From CAYJBP01 sp964368605 (GTDB lineage: Bacteria > Bacillota > Dehalobacteriia > UBA4068), in assembly GCA_964368605.1 (NCBI GenBank), contig CAYJBP010000106.1, forward strand, positions 1 through 8,249: a stretch of DNA of 8,249 nucleotides, given 5' to 3'. A program made the translations under genes and the position numbers. Positions within the stretch are counted from its first letter, which is position 1, and each line of letters starts with the position of its first letter. Under the pieces are notes generated by a model, which was not told the DNA's origin, made no database searches, and worked only from the letters and a program-made list of their open reading frames with translations. Positions 1 through 5,167 of this stretch are shown one piece after another.

Positions 1-2
1 TG

Positions 3-19
3 TTTTGGCTTCGCCAAAA
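3..19. repeat. Short hairpin, 7-bp stem
   Basis: TTTTGGC (3-9) and GCCAAAA (13-19) are perfect reverse complements around a 3-base TTC loop, giving a compact stem. It is the leftmost of a series of hairpins in the gene-free left end. It could be part of a terminator for alaA read from the right, or for an unseen gene to the left. There is no T-run directly next to it on either strand, so a classic terminator is not supported. Confidence 0.5.
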
Positions 20-25
20 GGCGCC

Positions 26-148
26 GGTTTTAAGCCGCTTTTTTACTTCCCTTTAATTTTGCCATAATAAGAGCCGTCATCCCTAATAAAATTAGTGATG
101 ACGGCTTATTTGTGTGCTTATTACTGTTTTTTGGGGCGGCTTAAAACC
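26..148. repeat. 13-bp inverted repeat pair enclosing a central hairpin
   Basis: GGTTTTAAGCCGC at 26-38 has its exact reverse complement GCGGCTTAAAACC at 136-148. The 97 bases between them hold a separate long hairpin at 72-106 whose centre nearly coincides with the centre of the outer repeat, so the structure is nested and almost symmetric. On the plus strand the right arm runs straight into seven T residues (149-155), the shape of an intrinsic terminator with a very large loop. A second reading is a small non-coding repeat element with 13-bp ends; no target-site duplication is obvious. No second copy is present in the window, so the choice stays open. Confidence 0.5.
72..106. terminator. 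Long hairpin, possible bidirectional terminator
   Basis: AGCCGTCAT (72-80) pairs with ATGACGGCT (98-106). The stem continues inward through C81-G97 and, after one mismatch, CTAAT (83-87) with ATTAG (91-95), leaving an AAA loop. That makes about 15 pairs with one mismatch. T-rich sequence follows on both strands (TTATTTGTG on plus, CTTATTATGG on minus), but neither is a clean T-run. Its place downstream of the minus-strand alaA gene fits transcription termination. Confidence 0.5.
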
Positions 149-161
149 TTTTTTTAAGACC

Positions 162-180
162 TTGGGGGCGCAGCCCCCAA
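162..180. repeat. GC-rich hairpin, 8-bp stem
   Basis: TTGGGGGC (162-169) and GCCCCCAA (173-180) pair perfectly around a 3-base loop. This is the most stable-looking stem of the left-end cluster and much richer in G and C than its surroundings. Read on the minus strand it is the second hairpin after the alaA stop codon. It is followed there by A-rich rather than T-rich sequence, so it would not be a textbook terminator in that direction. It may protect the alaA mRNA 3' end or be part of an interspersed repeat. Confidence 0.5.
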
Positions 181-188
181 TACCCCTG

Positions 189-208
189 CGATTTTTTGTA
201 AAAAATCG
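189..208 (-). terminator. Hairpin directly after alaA stop
   Basis: CGATTTTTT (189-197) and AAAAAATCG (200-208) are perfect reverse complements separated by two bases. A realistic RNA fold would open a few central A-T pairs for the loop. It begins nine bases past the alaA stop codon on the minus strand and is followed by the GC-rich hairpin at 162-180. Position suggests a role at the alaA transcript 3' end, but the stem is mostly A-T and no T-run follows it, so termination by this element alone is uncertain. Confidence 0.4.
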
Positions 209-217
209 AGTAAAACT

Positions 218-1429
218 CTATTTTTGTTGATATGTGTCTAGGAAGGTGGCTAACTTGTCGATGGCTGCCTTTAAATCCTCCATTTGCGGTAGGAATACTA
301 CCCTAAAATGGTCGGGGCTTGGCCAATTAAAGCCGCTGCCTTGAATTAAAAGCACCTTTTGAGCATGAAGGAAATCCATAGCAAATTGTTGGTCATCTTT
401 AATATTAAATTTAGCAATATCAATTTTGGGGAAAATATATAAAGAACCGCTCGGTTTAACCGCACTAATCCCGGGGATATTGTTTAAGGCCTCGTAAACT
501 AGGTTGCGCTGCTCATAAAGACGGCCGCCCGGTTGGGTTAAATAGGCGGTATCATCTTGGGCTAAGGATGCCGGAACCACGGTTTGCGCCAAAACATTGG
601 AGCAAAGACGCATCGACGACATCGTATCTAGGCCTTCGATAAAATCTTTAGCTTTAGATTTATCACCGCTAATAACCATCCAGCCACAACGATAACCGCA
701 AACAATATGCGATTTGCTTAAACCATTAAAGGTAATACAGGTTAAATCGGGAGCCAATGAACCAATCGAAATATGCTCGCCTTCATAAACAATACGATCA
801 TAAATTTCGTCGGAGAAAATCATTAGGCCGTGCTCTCTAGCAATTTCTACGATATCGGTTAATACCTGCTTGCTGTATAAAGCGCCGGTAGGATTATTGG
901 GGTTGATGATAACGATAGCCTTGGTTTTGGGGCTGATTTTTTTGCGGATATCGGCTAAATCGGGATTCCAATCGGCGGCCTCATCGCAATGATAATGGAT
1001 AACATTACCGCCTGCTAAAGTGCCGGAGGCCGTCCATAGCGGATAGTCCGGAGAAGGTATTAAAATTTCGTCGTCGGGATTTAATAAGGCTTGCATGCAC
1101 ATGGTAATTAATTCGCTAGCGCCATTGCCTGTATAAATATCATTTTCGGTAATATTAGGTAGGCCTTTGCCTTTATGATAAGCTAAAATAGCTTCTCTAG
1201 CTGCTATTATGCCTTTAGAATCGGAATAGGCTTGTGCCTTGTATATTCCCTCTTTTAAAGCTTCAAAAAGGCTTTCGGGGGCATTAAAACCAAAAATGGC
1301 CGGGTTGCCAATATTAAGCTTAAGCACTTTTTCGCCGGCAGCCACCATTTTATCGGCCTCAGCAGGTACTACTCCTCTAACTTCATATTTAACATTATTA
1401 AGTCGTTCCGATTTGATAAAATCCCTCAT
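218..1429 (-). CDS. alaA: Glutamate-pyruvate aminotransferase AlaA (class I/II, PLP)
   Basis: This 403-residue fold-type I, PLP-dependent aminotransferase transfers an amino group between glutamate and pyruvate, making alanine and 2-oxoglutarate reversibly in the cytoplasm. Length and sequence closely follow Escherichia coli AlaA (about 405 residues), with the same runs KVLKLNIGNPA, GNGASELI, PDYPLWTA, NPNNPTGA, FNGLSKS, PGGRLYEQRN and FNWPSPDH. Expected active-site residues are present: the NPNNPTG loop at 176-182, D207 and Y210 of the SDEIY motif, PLP-binding K239, phosphate-binding R247, and R376 for the substrate carboxylate. The ATG start is preceded by GAGGAGG (1437-1443) with seven bases between. 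It lies downstream of sdaAA on the same strand but has its own promoter candidate, so it is probably expressed separately. Serine dehydratase next door yields pyruvate, an AlaA substrate. Other alanine/valine-type aminotransferases of this family are a less likely reading. Confidence 0.93.
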   Translation of the reverse strand: MRDFIKSERLNNVKYEVRGVVPAEADKMVAAGEKVLKLNIGNPAIFGFNAPESLFEALKEGIYKAQAYSDSKGIIAAREAILAYHKGKGLPNITENDIYTGNGASELITMCMQALLNPDDEILIPSPDYPLWTASGTLAGGNVIHYHCDEAADWNPDLADIRKKISPKTKAIVIINPNNPTGALYSKQVLTDIVEIAREHGLMIFSDEIYDRIVYEGEHISIGSLAPDLTCITFNGLSKSHIVCGYRCGWMVISGDKSKAKDFIEGLDTMSSMRLCSNVLAQTVVPASLAQDDTAYLTQPGGRLYEQRNLVYEALNNIPGISAVKPSGSLYIFPKIDIAKFNIKDDQQFAMDFLHAQKVLLIQGSGFNWPSPDHFRVVFLPQMEDLKAAIDKLATFLDTYQQK

Positions 1430-1457
1430 CTTTTTTCCTCCTCAATTTTTATAGGTC

Positions 1458-1498
1458 TTAACTGAGTTTAGTATACCATATCAGTTAACTTAATGCAA
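1458..1498 (-). promoter_or_regulatory. alaA promoter inside an inverted repeat (operator candidate)
   Basis: On the minus strand there is a -35-like TTGCAT (1498-1493), a 17-base spacer and an extended -10, TGGTATACT, whose hexamer TATACT occupies 1475-1470. It would start transcription near 1463, about 34 bases before the alaA ATG. TTAACTGA (1458-1465) and its exact reverse complement TCAGTTAA (1481-1488) flank the -10 box with a 15-base gap. A dimeric regulator bound there would cover the -10 region and start site, so repression is the natural guess. The -35 is weak; the -10 and the repeat are well supported. Confidence 0.55.
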
Positions 1499-1517
1499 AT
1501 ACATACTACAAAATGTC

Positions 1518-1550
1518 AATGTTTTAATTTGCTTATTTCTTTAAAACATT
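1518..1550 (-). terminator. 10-bp inverted repeat after sdaAA, possible terminator
   Basis: AATGTTTTAA (1518-1527) and TTAAAACATT (1541-1550) are perfect reverse complements with a 13-base loop. It sits 34 bases past the sdaAA stop codon on the minus strand and just upstream of the alaA promoter, where an operon boundary is expected. The stem is nearly all A-T and the following minus-strand bases (GACATTTTG) have only a short T-run. It would be a weak terminator, letting some read-through into alaA, or instead a regulator site. Confidence 0.4.
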
Positions 1551-1584
1551 AAAGGGATGACTTATGGCGCAACTAGAGGCAAGT

Positions 1585-2463
1585 TTAGGCCTTATTGCCA
1601 AAAACTTGCTGGAATAATAATTTGCCTGTTGGCGTTTGCGCTAAGCCACCCTGGGCGGTTTCTTTTAAAGATGGATGCAGGGCATCGCCCACTTTTTTCA
1701 TGGCAATGATAACTTCGTCAACGGGGATAATGCTTTTAAGGCCTGCTAAGGCCATTTCGGCCGCAGTTAGGGCATTGGCAGCACCTGCTGCATTGCGGTA
1801 AATACATGGTATTTCTACCAGGCCTGCTACCGGGTCGCAAACCAGACCCATCATATTGTTTAAGGCAATAGCTACCGCATGGCCGATCATTTGAGGGCTG
1901 CCTCCGGCTAATTCTACGGCCAAAGCCGCCGCCATGGCCGCCGCCGAGCCGATTTCGGCCTGGCAACCACCCTCGGCACCGGATATAGAGGCTTTATTGG
2001 CAATAATCATACCGATGCCGCCTGCGGTAAACATGGCCATAATCGCCTGCTTATCGCTAAAATCATACTGCTCTTTTAAGGCAAATAATACCCCCGGCAA
2101 TACGCCGCAAGAGCCGGCCGTGGGGCTGGCTACAATTTTGCCCATCGCCGCATTATATTCGGCAACAGCCAAGGCATAACTGACAGCCTTGGGGATTAAT
2201 CCACCGCATAAGCTGCTGCTTAAATGCTGATTAAGTAAATATGCATCACCGCCGCTTAGGCCGCTTGTTGATTTGATATCCTTATTTAAGCCCTGCTTAA
2301 TCGAATTAGCCATAACTTGGTAATTAATATCCATGTTATGATATAGTTCTTCGGCATTGATTTCCATGGCTTTAGCCTGCTCGGCAAAGATTAAATCGGA
2401 AATTAAATGCCCTTCTTGCTCGGCCAAAGCTATTAATTCGGCCAAGGATTGATAAGTTATCAT
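1585..2463 (-). CDS. sdaAA: L-serine dehydratase, iron-sulfur type, alpha subunit
   Basis: The catalytic subunit of the oxygen-sensitive [4Fe-4S] L-serine dehydratase, which with SdaAB turns L-serine into pyruvate and ammonia in the cytoplasm. The 292-residue length fits the family. Three cysteines match the cluster ligands of the single-chain E. coli enzyme in both motif and spacing: C167 in GGCQAE, C209 in LVCDPVAG and C220 in EIPCIYRN (42 and 11 residues apart). Other family blocks are SGGDAYLL (70-77), PTAGSCGVLPG (114-124) and NNMMGLVCDP. The ATG is preceded by AGGAGG (2476-2471) with a seven-base spacer, and the gene starts 16 bases after the sdaAB stop, so the subunits are clearly co-transcribed. 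The C-terminus ends normally, with no sign of damage. An Fe-S dehydratase implies anaerobic or low-oxygen growth. Confidence 0.95.
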   Translation of the reverse strand: MITYQSLAELIALAEQEGHLISDLIFAEQAKAMEINAEELYHNMDINYQVMANSIKQGLNKDIKSTSGLSGGDAYLLNQHLSSSLCGGLIPKAVSYALAVAEYNAAMGKIVASPTAGSCGVLPGVLFALKEQYDFSDKQAIMAMFTAGGIGMIIANKASISGAEGGCQAEIGSAAAMAAALAVELAGGSPQMIGHAVAIALNNMMGLVCDPVAGLVEIPCIYRNAAGAANALTAAEMALAGLKSIIPVDEVIIAMKKVGDALHPSLKETAQGGLAQTPTGKLLFQQVFGNKA

Positions 2464-2479
2464 GGTTTAACCTCCTAAT

Positions 2480-3142
2480 TTATATGGGTTTAACGATAAT
2501 ACAATCATTAACATGCTTAATTTGCAGGATTTTTTGGCGCAAATCGTGGTTGGCCTGGCCATCAATTTCGATGGTAACTAGGGCATTGCCGCCTTTTTTA
2601 TCTCTGGATAGGCTTAAATTAGAAATATTAAGCCCGGTTTCGGCCACCAGGCCGGTAATTGCGGCTACCAAGCCTGCCTTATCATCATGGGGAATGATAA
2701 TGGTAGTATTTTGTGCCGAAAAATTTACCTTTTGGCCATTAATTTTATTGATTTGAATATTGCCGCCGCCAATCGAAGCCCCTTCTAATTCTATGCTATG
2801 GCCGGTTTCGGCAATTAGCTTAATTAAAACGGTATTGGGATGAGCATTATCGATGGTAGTGGGGATAAACTCGATATCTATGCCTAATTCGGCGCATTTT
2901 TCCAGGCTGGTTCTAATGCCTTCATCATCGGGATGCATGCCTAAAATACCGGCAGCTAAGGCTTTGTCGGTGCCATGCCCCTTATAGGTTTGGGCAAAAG
3001 AACCATGTAAAAAAATGCGGGCTTTTTTAACAGGGCTGCCTAAAAGCGAACCGGCAATTAAGCCAATGCGTACTGCCCCACCGGTATGCGAGCTGGAAGG
3101 GCCAATCATCACCGGACCCAAAATATGAAAAATATTCAACAT
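2480..3142 (-). CDS. sdaAB: L-serine dehydratase, iron-sulfur type, beta subunit
   Basis: The partner subunit of SdaAA. It has the typical opening HILGPVMIGPSSSHTGG (the SSSHT motif at residues 16-20) and a C-terminal ACT domain from about residue 147, a fold that binds small ligands such as amino acids. The frame is open to an ATG at 3241, but the start at 3142 is chosen for three reasons. It gives 220 residues, the usual family length. The first residues MLNIFHILGP align with family starts. AAAGGG (3157-3152) lies nine bases upstream, inside the end of the preceding gene. An ATG at 3160, with AGGA nearby, is a weaker alternative that would overlap the upstream gene. One base separates the upstream stop codon from this start, so translational coupling is likely. 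Confidence 0.93.
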   Translation of the reverse strand: MLNIFHILGPVMIGPSSSHTGGAVRIGLIAGSLLGSPVKKARIFLHGSFAQTYKGHGTDKALAAGILGMHPDDEGIRTSLEKCAELGIDIEFIPTTIDNAHPNTVLIKLIAETGHSIELEGASIGGGNIQINKINGQKVNFSAQNTTIIIPHDDKAGLVAAITGLVAETGLNISNLSLSRDKKGGNALVTIEIDGQANHDLRQKILQIKHVNDCIIVKPI

Positions 3143-3143
3143 T

Positions 3144-3455
3144 TTAATCAACCCTTTCATTATTATCCTGATGACTGCTATTAAAAGTGTTATTCTTGGC
3201 CGAGTAGGGGTTGATATTGGGCTTAGGTGGCTGATTATCATTGGTATTATGAAGCATAGCGCTTAGCACAAAAGTAATAATTGCCGGCCAAATAAACCAA
3301 ACTGCCAATGCAATTTGCCAAATAATCGAGGGAAAGTTAAGCCATTTGCTTAAGCCAAAACAAATTAGGGCAATGGCTGCCCACTCGGAATGAAAAATTA
3401 TATTAATAATGTATGATAATAGAATACCATGATCTTTAGATGCTTGACGGCGCAT
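3144..3455 (-). CDS. Small two-helix membrane protein, function unknown
   Basis: A 103-residue protein I do not recognise. After a short basic N-terminus (MRRQASK) come two hydrophobic segments, at about residues 24-40 and 44-67, rich in Trp, Ile, Ala and Phe. A hydrophilic Asn/Pro-rich tail follows from about 68 to the end. It should be a membrane hairpin with a flexible soluble tail. It is likely real: a perfect AAGGAGGA site (3468-3461) lies six bases before the ATG, a good promoter lies just upstream, and it is joined to sdaAB with one base between stop and start. The first gene of a serine dehydratase operon could aid serine uptake or sense something at the membrane, but it is far too small for a known serine transporter and that link is only inferred from position. 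Confidence 0.7.
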   Translation of the reverse strand: MRRQASKDHGILLSYIINIIFHSEWAAIALICFGLSKWLNFPSIIWQIALAVWFIWPAIITFVLSAMLHNTNDNQPPKPNINPYSAKNNTFNSSHQDNNERVD

Positions 3456-3484
3456 AAATTTCCTCCTTAATATACTATAAAATT

Positions 3485-3513
3485 ATTATAATATAAAACT
3501 ATTATTTTTGCAA
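3485..3513 (-). promoter_or_regulatory. Promoter for the small membrane protein-sdaAB-sdaAA operon
   Basis: On the minus strand TTGCAA (3513-3508) and a perfect TATAAT (3490-3485) are 17 bases apart, a good housekeeping-sigma promoter. Transcription would start near 3478, giving a leader of about 23 bases that just includes the AAGGAGGA ribosome site. The -35 overlaps the left end of the palindrome at 3512-3533, so a protein bound there would block it. Confidence 0.65.
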
Positions 3514-3533
3514 ATGTGCCTTTTGGCACATTT
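3512..3533. promoter_or_regulatory. Perfect 9-bp palindrome between divergent promoters, operator candidate
   Basis: AAATGTGCC (3512-3520) and GGCACATTT (3525-3533) are exact reverse complements with a TTTT centre. The 22-bp site overlaps the -35 of the minus-strand promoter and reaches the -35 region of the first plus-strand promoter. It is therefore well placed to control both operons together. The half-site AAATGTGC occurs again at 3586-3593, within the second plus-strand promoter. Which regulator family binds is not clear from the sequence. A hairpin terminator is unlikely because no gene ends here on either strand. Confidence 0.6.
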
Positions 3534-3550
3534 ATAATTTTAGCTGGTTT

Positions 3551-3599
3551 TGTTATAATGTAGATAAGTATTTGATTTATAAAAAAAATGTGCTATAAT
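3551..3599 (+). promoter_or_regulatory. Two extended -10 promoters for the SPFH operon
   Basis: Two candidate promoters face right. The nearer one has TTGATT (3572-3577), a 16-base spacer and TGCTATAAT (3591-3599), an extended -10 with a perfect hexamer. Transcription would start near 3606, about 37 bases before the ATG. The farther one has TGTTATAAT (3551-3559), again an extended perfect -10, but only a poor -35 near 3531-3536. I see no match to a SigW-type promoter (TGAAAC / CGTA), the sigma factor that drives the related B. subtilis operon, so control here appears to differ. Confidence 0.6.
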
Positions 3600-3642
3600 A
3601 AACATAATTATTTAAAATAAATATCAATAAGGAGGAATATTT

Positions 3643-5061
3643 ATGGGTTTGATTAAAGCTATTACCGGTGCAGCCGGTGGGGTTTTGGCCGATCAGTGGA
3701 AAGAGTTTTTCTATTGCGAAGCCTTGCCTAATGAAGTTATCGTTCGTAAGGGTCAAAAAAATGTAGGAGGGCGCAGCTCTAATACTAAAGGGGAGCCAAA
3801 TATTATTTCTAATGGTTCGGTTATTGCCGTGGCCGATGGTCAATGCATGATTATCGTTGATAATGGTAAAGTTACCGAATTATGCGCCGAACCAGGCGAA
3901 TTTACTTATGATACCTCTACCGAGCCTTCTATTTTTCATGGCGGCTTAGGCGAAGGCATTAAGCAAAGCTTTATGAATATCGGTAAACGCTTTACCTTTG
4001 GTGGCCAGCCCGGCAAAGATCAACGCATTTACTATTTTAATACCAAAGAGATTATGGGCAATAAATATGGCACACCCAGCCCGGTACCGTTTAGGGTTGT
4101 CGATAAAAATGTAGGCCTTGATATCGATATTGCTATTCGCTGCCATGGTGAATACTCTTATAAAATTACCGACCCCATGCTCTTTTATACCAATGTTTGC
4201 GGTAATATCAGCGATGATTATAATCGTGCTCAAATTGATGGCCAATTAAAAAGCGAATTGATGACTGCCCTACAGCCGGCCTTTGCCAAAATTTCGGATA
4301 TGGGTATTCGTTATAGCTCTTTGCCCGGCCATACTATGGAATTGGCCGATGCCTTAAATGATGTTCTTTCTAAAAAATGGGGCGAATTACGTGGTATTAA
4401 AATTCACTCCTTCGGTGTATCTTCGGTTAAAGCCTCGGAAGAAGATGAGGCAATGATTAAGGAATTGCAGCGCAATGCCGCTTTCCGCAATCCTACCATG
4501 GCCGCTGCCCATTTGGTTGGCGCTCAGGCCGAAGCCATGCAAGCCGCTGCCGCCAATGAAGGACAAGGCGCTTTTATGGCCTTTGCCGGCATGAATATGG
4601 CCCAGGGCGCAGGCGGCAATGCTGCCAATTTATTTGCCATGGGGCAGCAGCAACAGCAGCAACAAGGCTATCCACAGCAACAAGGCTATCCGCCGCAGCA
4701 AGGTTATCAGCAACAGCCACCACAACAGCAATACCAGCAAGCTCCGCCTGCTGCTCCGGCGGCCCCTGCTCCGGCCGCGCCGGCAGCCGATACCTGGGCT
4801 TGCTCTTGCGGCAAGGCCGGTAATGCCGGCAAATTCTGCAATGAATGTGGCAGCCCTAAGCCTGCTGCCCCTCAAGGTTGGGCTTGCAGCTGTGGCGCCA
4901 GCAATCAAGGTAAGTTCTGCCCGCAATGCGGCTCTAAAAAACCGGCCGATGCTCCGCTTTATCGTTGCGATAAATGCGGTTGGCAGCCGGAAGATCCCAA
5001 AAATCCGCCTAAATTCTGCCCGGAATGCGGCGATATTTTCGACGAAAATGATGCTCAGTAA
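3643..5061 (+). CDS. SPFH-domain protein with Q-rich linker and three zinc ribbons (YdjI-like)
   Basis: A 472-residue soluble protein of the SPFH / 'virion core protein' family to which B. subtilis YdjI belongs; such proteins form oligomeric scaffolds at membranes. The N-terminus (MGLIKAITGAAGGVLADQWK) and the run ADGQCMIIV...GEFTYDTSTEPSIF are typical of the clostridial branch. The SPFH domain spans about residues 20-270, ending near SSVKASEEDEAMIKELQR. An Ala/Met/Gly-rich stretch follows (275-334), then a Q/G/Y/P-rich linker (335-366) and a Pro/Ala segment (367-382). Three zinc ribbons end the chain: C387/C389/C399/C402, C415/C417/C426/C429 and C442/C445/C459/C462. No signal peptide or membrane helix is visible. 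AAGGAGG (3629-3635) lies seven bases before the ATG. It is the first gene of the operon, divergent from the serine block. Family assignment is secure; the cellular role is inferred from B. subtilis. Confidence 0.9.
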   Translation: MGLIKAITGAAGGVLADQWKEFFYCEALPNEVIVRKGQKNVGGRSSNTKGEPNIISNGSVIAVADGQCMIIVDNGKVTELCAEPGEFTYDTSTEPSIFHGGLGEGIKQSFMNIGKRFTFGGQPGKDQRIYYFNTKEIMGNKYGTPSPVPFRVVDKNVGLDIDIAIRCHGEYSYKITDPMLFYTNVCGNISDDYNRAQIDGQLKSELMTALQPAFAKISDMGIRYSSLPGHTMELADALNDVLSKKWGELRGIKIHSFGVSSVKASEEDEAMIKELQRNAAFRNPTMAAAHLVGAQAEAMQAAAANEGQGAFMAFAGMNMAQGAGGNAANLFAMGQQQQQQQGYPQQQGYPPQQGYQQQPPQQQYQQAPPAAPAAPAPAAPAADTWACSCGKAGNAGKFCNECGSPKPAAPQGWACSCGASNQGKFCPQCGSKKPADAPLYRCDKCGWQPEDPKNPPKFCPECGDIFDENDAQ

Positions 5062-5071
5062 ATAATATTCG

Positions 5072-5110
5072 GCATAGGTTTTAGCGCTTAACTGCTGCTA
5101 AAACCTATGC
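5072..5110 (+). promoter_or_regulatory. Perfect 14-bp mRNA hairpin after the SPFH gene
   Basis: GCATAGGTTTTAGC (5072-5085) and GCTAAAACCTATGC (5097-5110) pair perfectly around an 11-base loop, ten bases after the SPFH stop codon. There is no T-run after it, so full termination is unlikely. It may block exonucleases, making the SPFH mRNA more abundant than the downstream genes, or act as a processing or partial-attenuation site. Confidence 0.65.
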
Positions 5111-5116
5111 TCTTAG

Positions 5117-5144
5117 CTAGTTAGCCTGTTTAGCAGGCTACTAG
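5117..5144 (+). promoter_or_regulatory. Second intergenic hairpin, just before the YdjG-like ribosome site
   Basis: TAGCCTG (5122-5128) pairs with CAGGCTA (5134-5140) around a TTTAG loop. After a one-base bulge (T5121), CTAG (5117-5120) pairs with CTAG (5141-5144), for 11 pairs in all. It ends eight bases before the AAAGGAGG ribosome site of the next gene and could influence its translation. No T-run follows. Confidence 0.55.
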
Positions 5145-5167
5145 TCAACTTGAAAGGAGGGCTTAGT

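Noticed and set aside
1430..1584. Riboswitch or leader-peptide attenuator upstream of alaA
   Set aside because: The predicted leader is only about 34 bases, too short for a riboswitch, and no short frame with repeated Ala or Ser codons is seen.
3143..3241. N-terminal extension of SdaAB to the ATG at 3241 or 3160
   Set aside because: It would overlap the well-supported small membrane protein gene, adds residues unlike the family, and the start at 3142 has a good ribosome site and gives the usual 220 residues.
3512..3533. Palindrome read as an intrinsic terminator
   Set aside because: No gene ends here; both neighbours start and diverge, and the site overlaps promoter elements, so an operator is the better reading.
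3577..3843. 88-codon minus-strand frame over the SPFH promoter and gene start
   Set aside because: It runs through the plus-strand promoter and conserved SPFH codons, with no ribosome site or recognisable product.
4619..5065. 148-codon plus-strand frame, and a 98-codon minus-strand frame (4630-4926), within the SPFH gene
   Set aside because: Both are shadows of the Q-rich and Ala/Pro-rich coding sequence; they show repetitive Ser/Asn/His or Leu/Arg translations and no domain.
5150..5167. Upstream TTG start for the YdjG-like gene
   Set aside because: The codon overlaps the AAAGGAGG ribosome site itself; the TTG at 5168 is correctly spaced.
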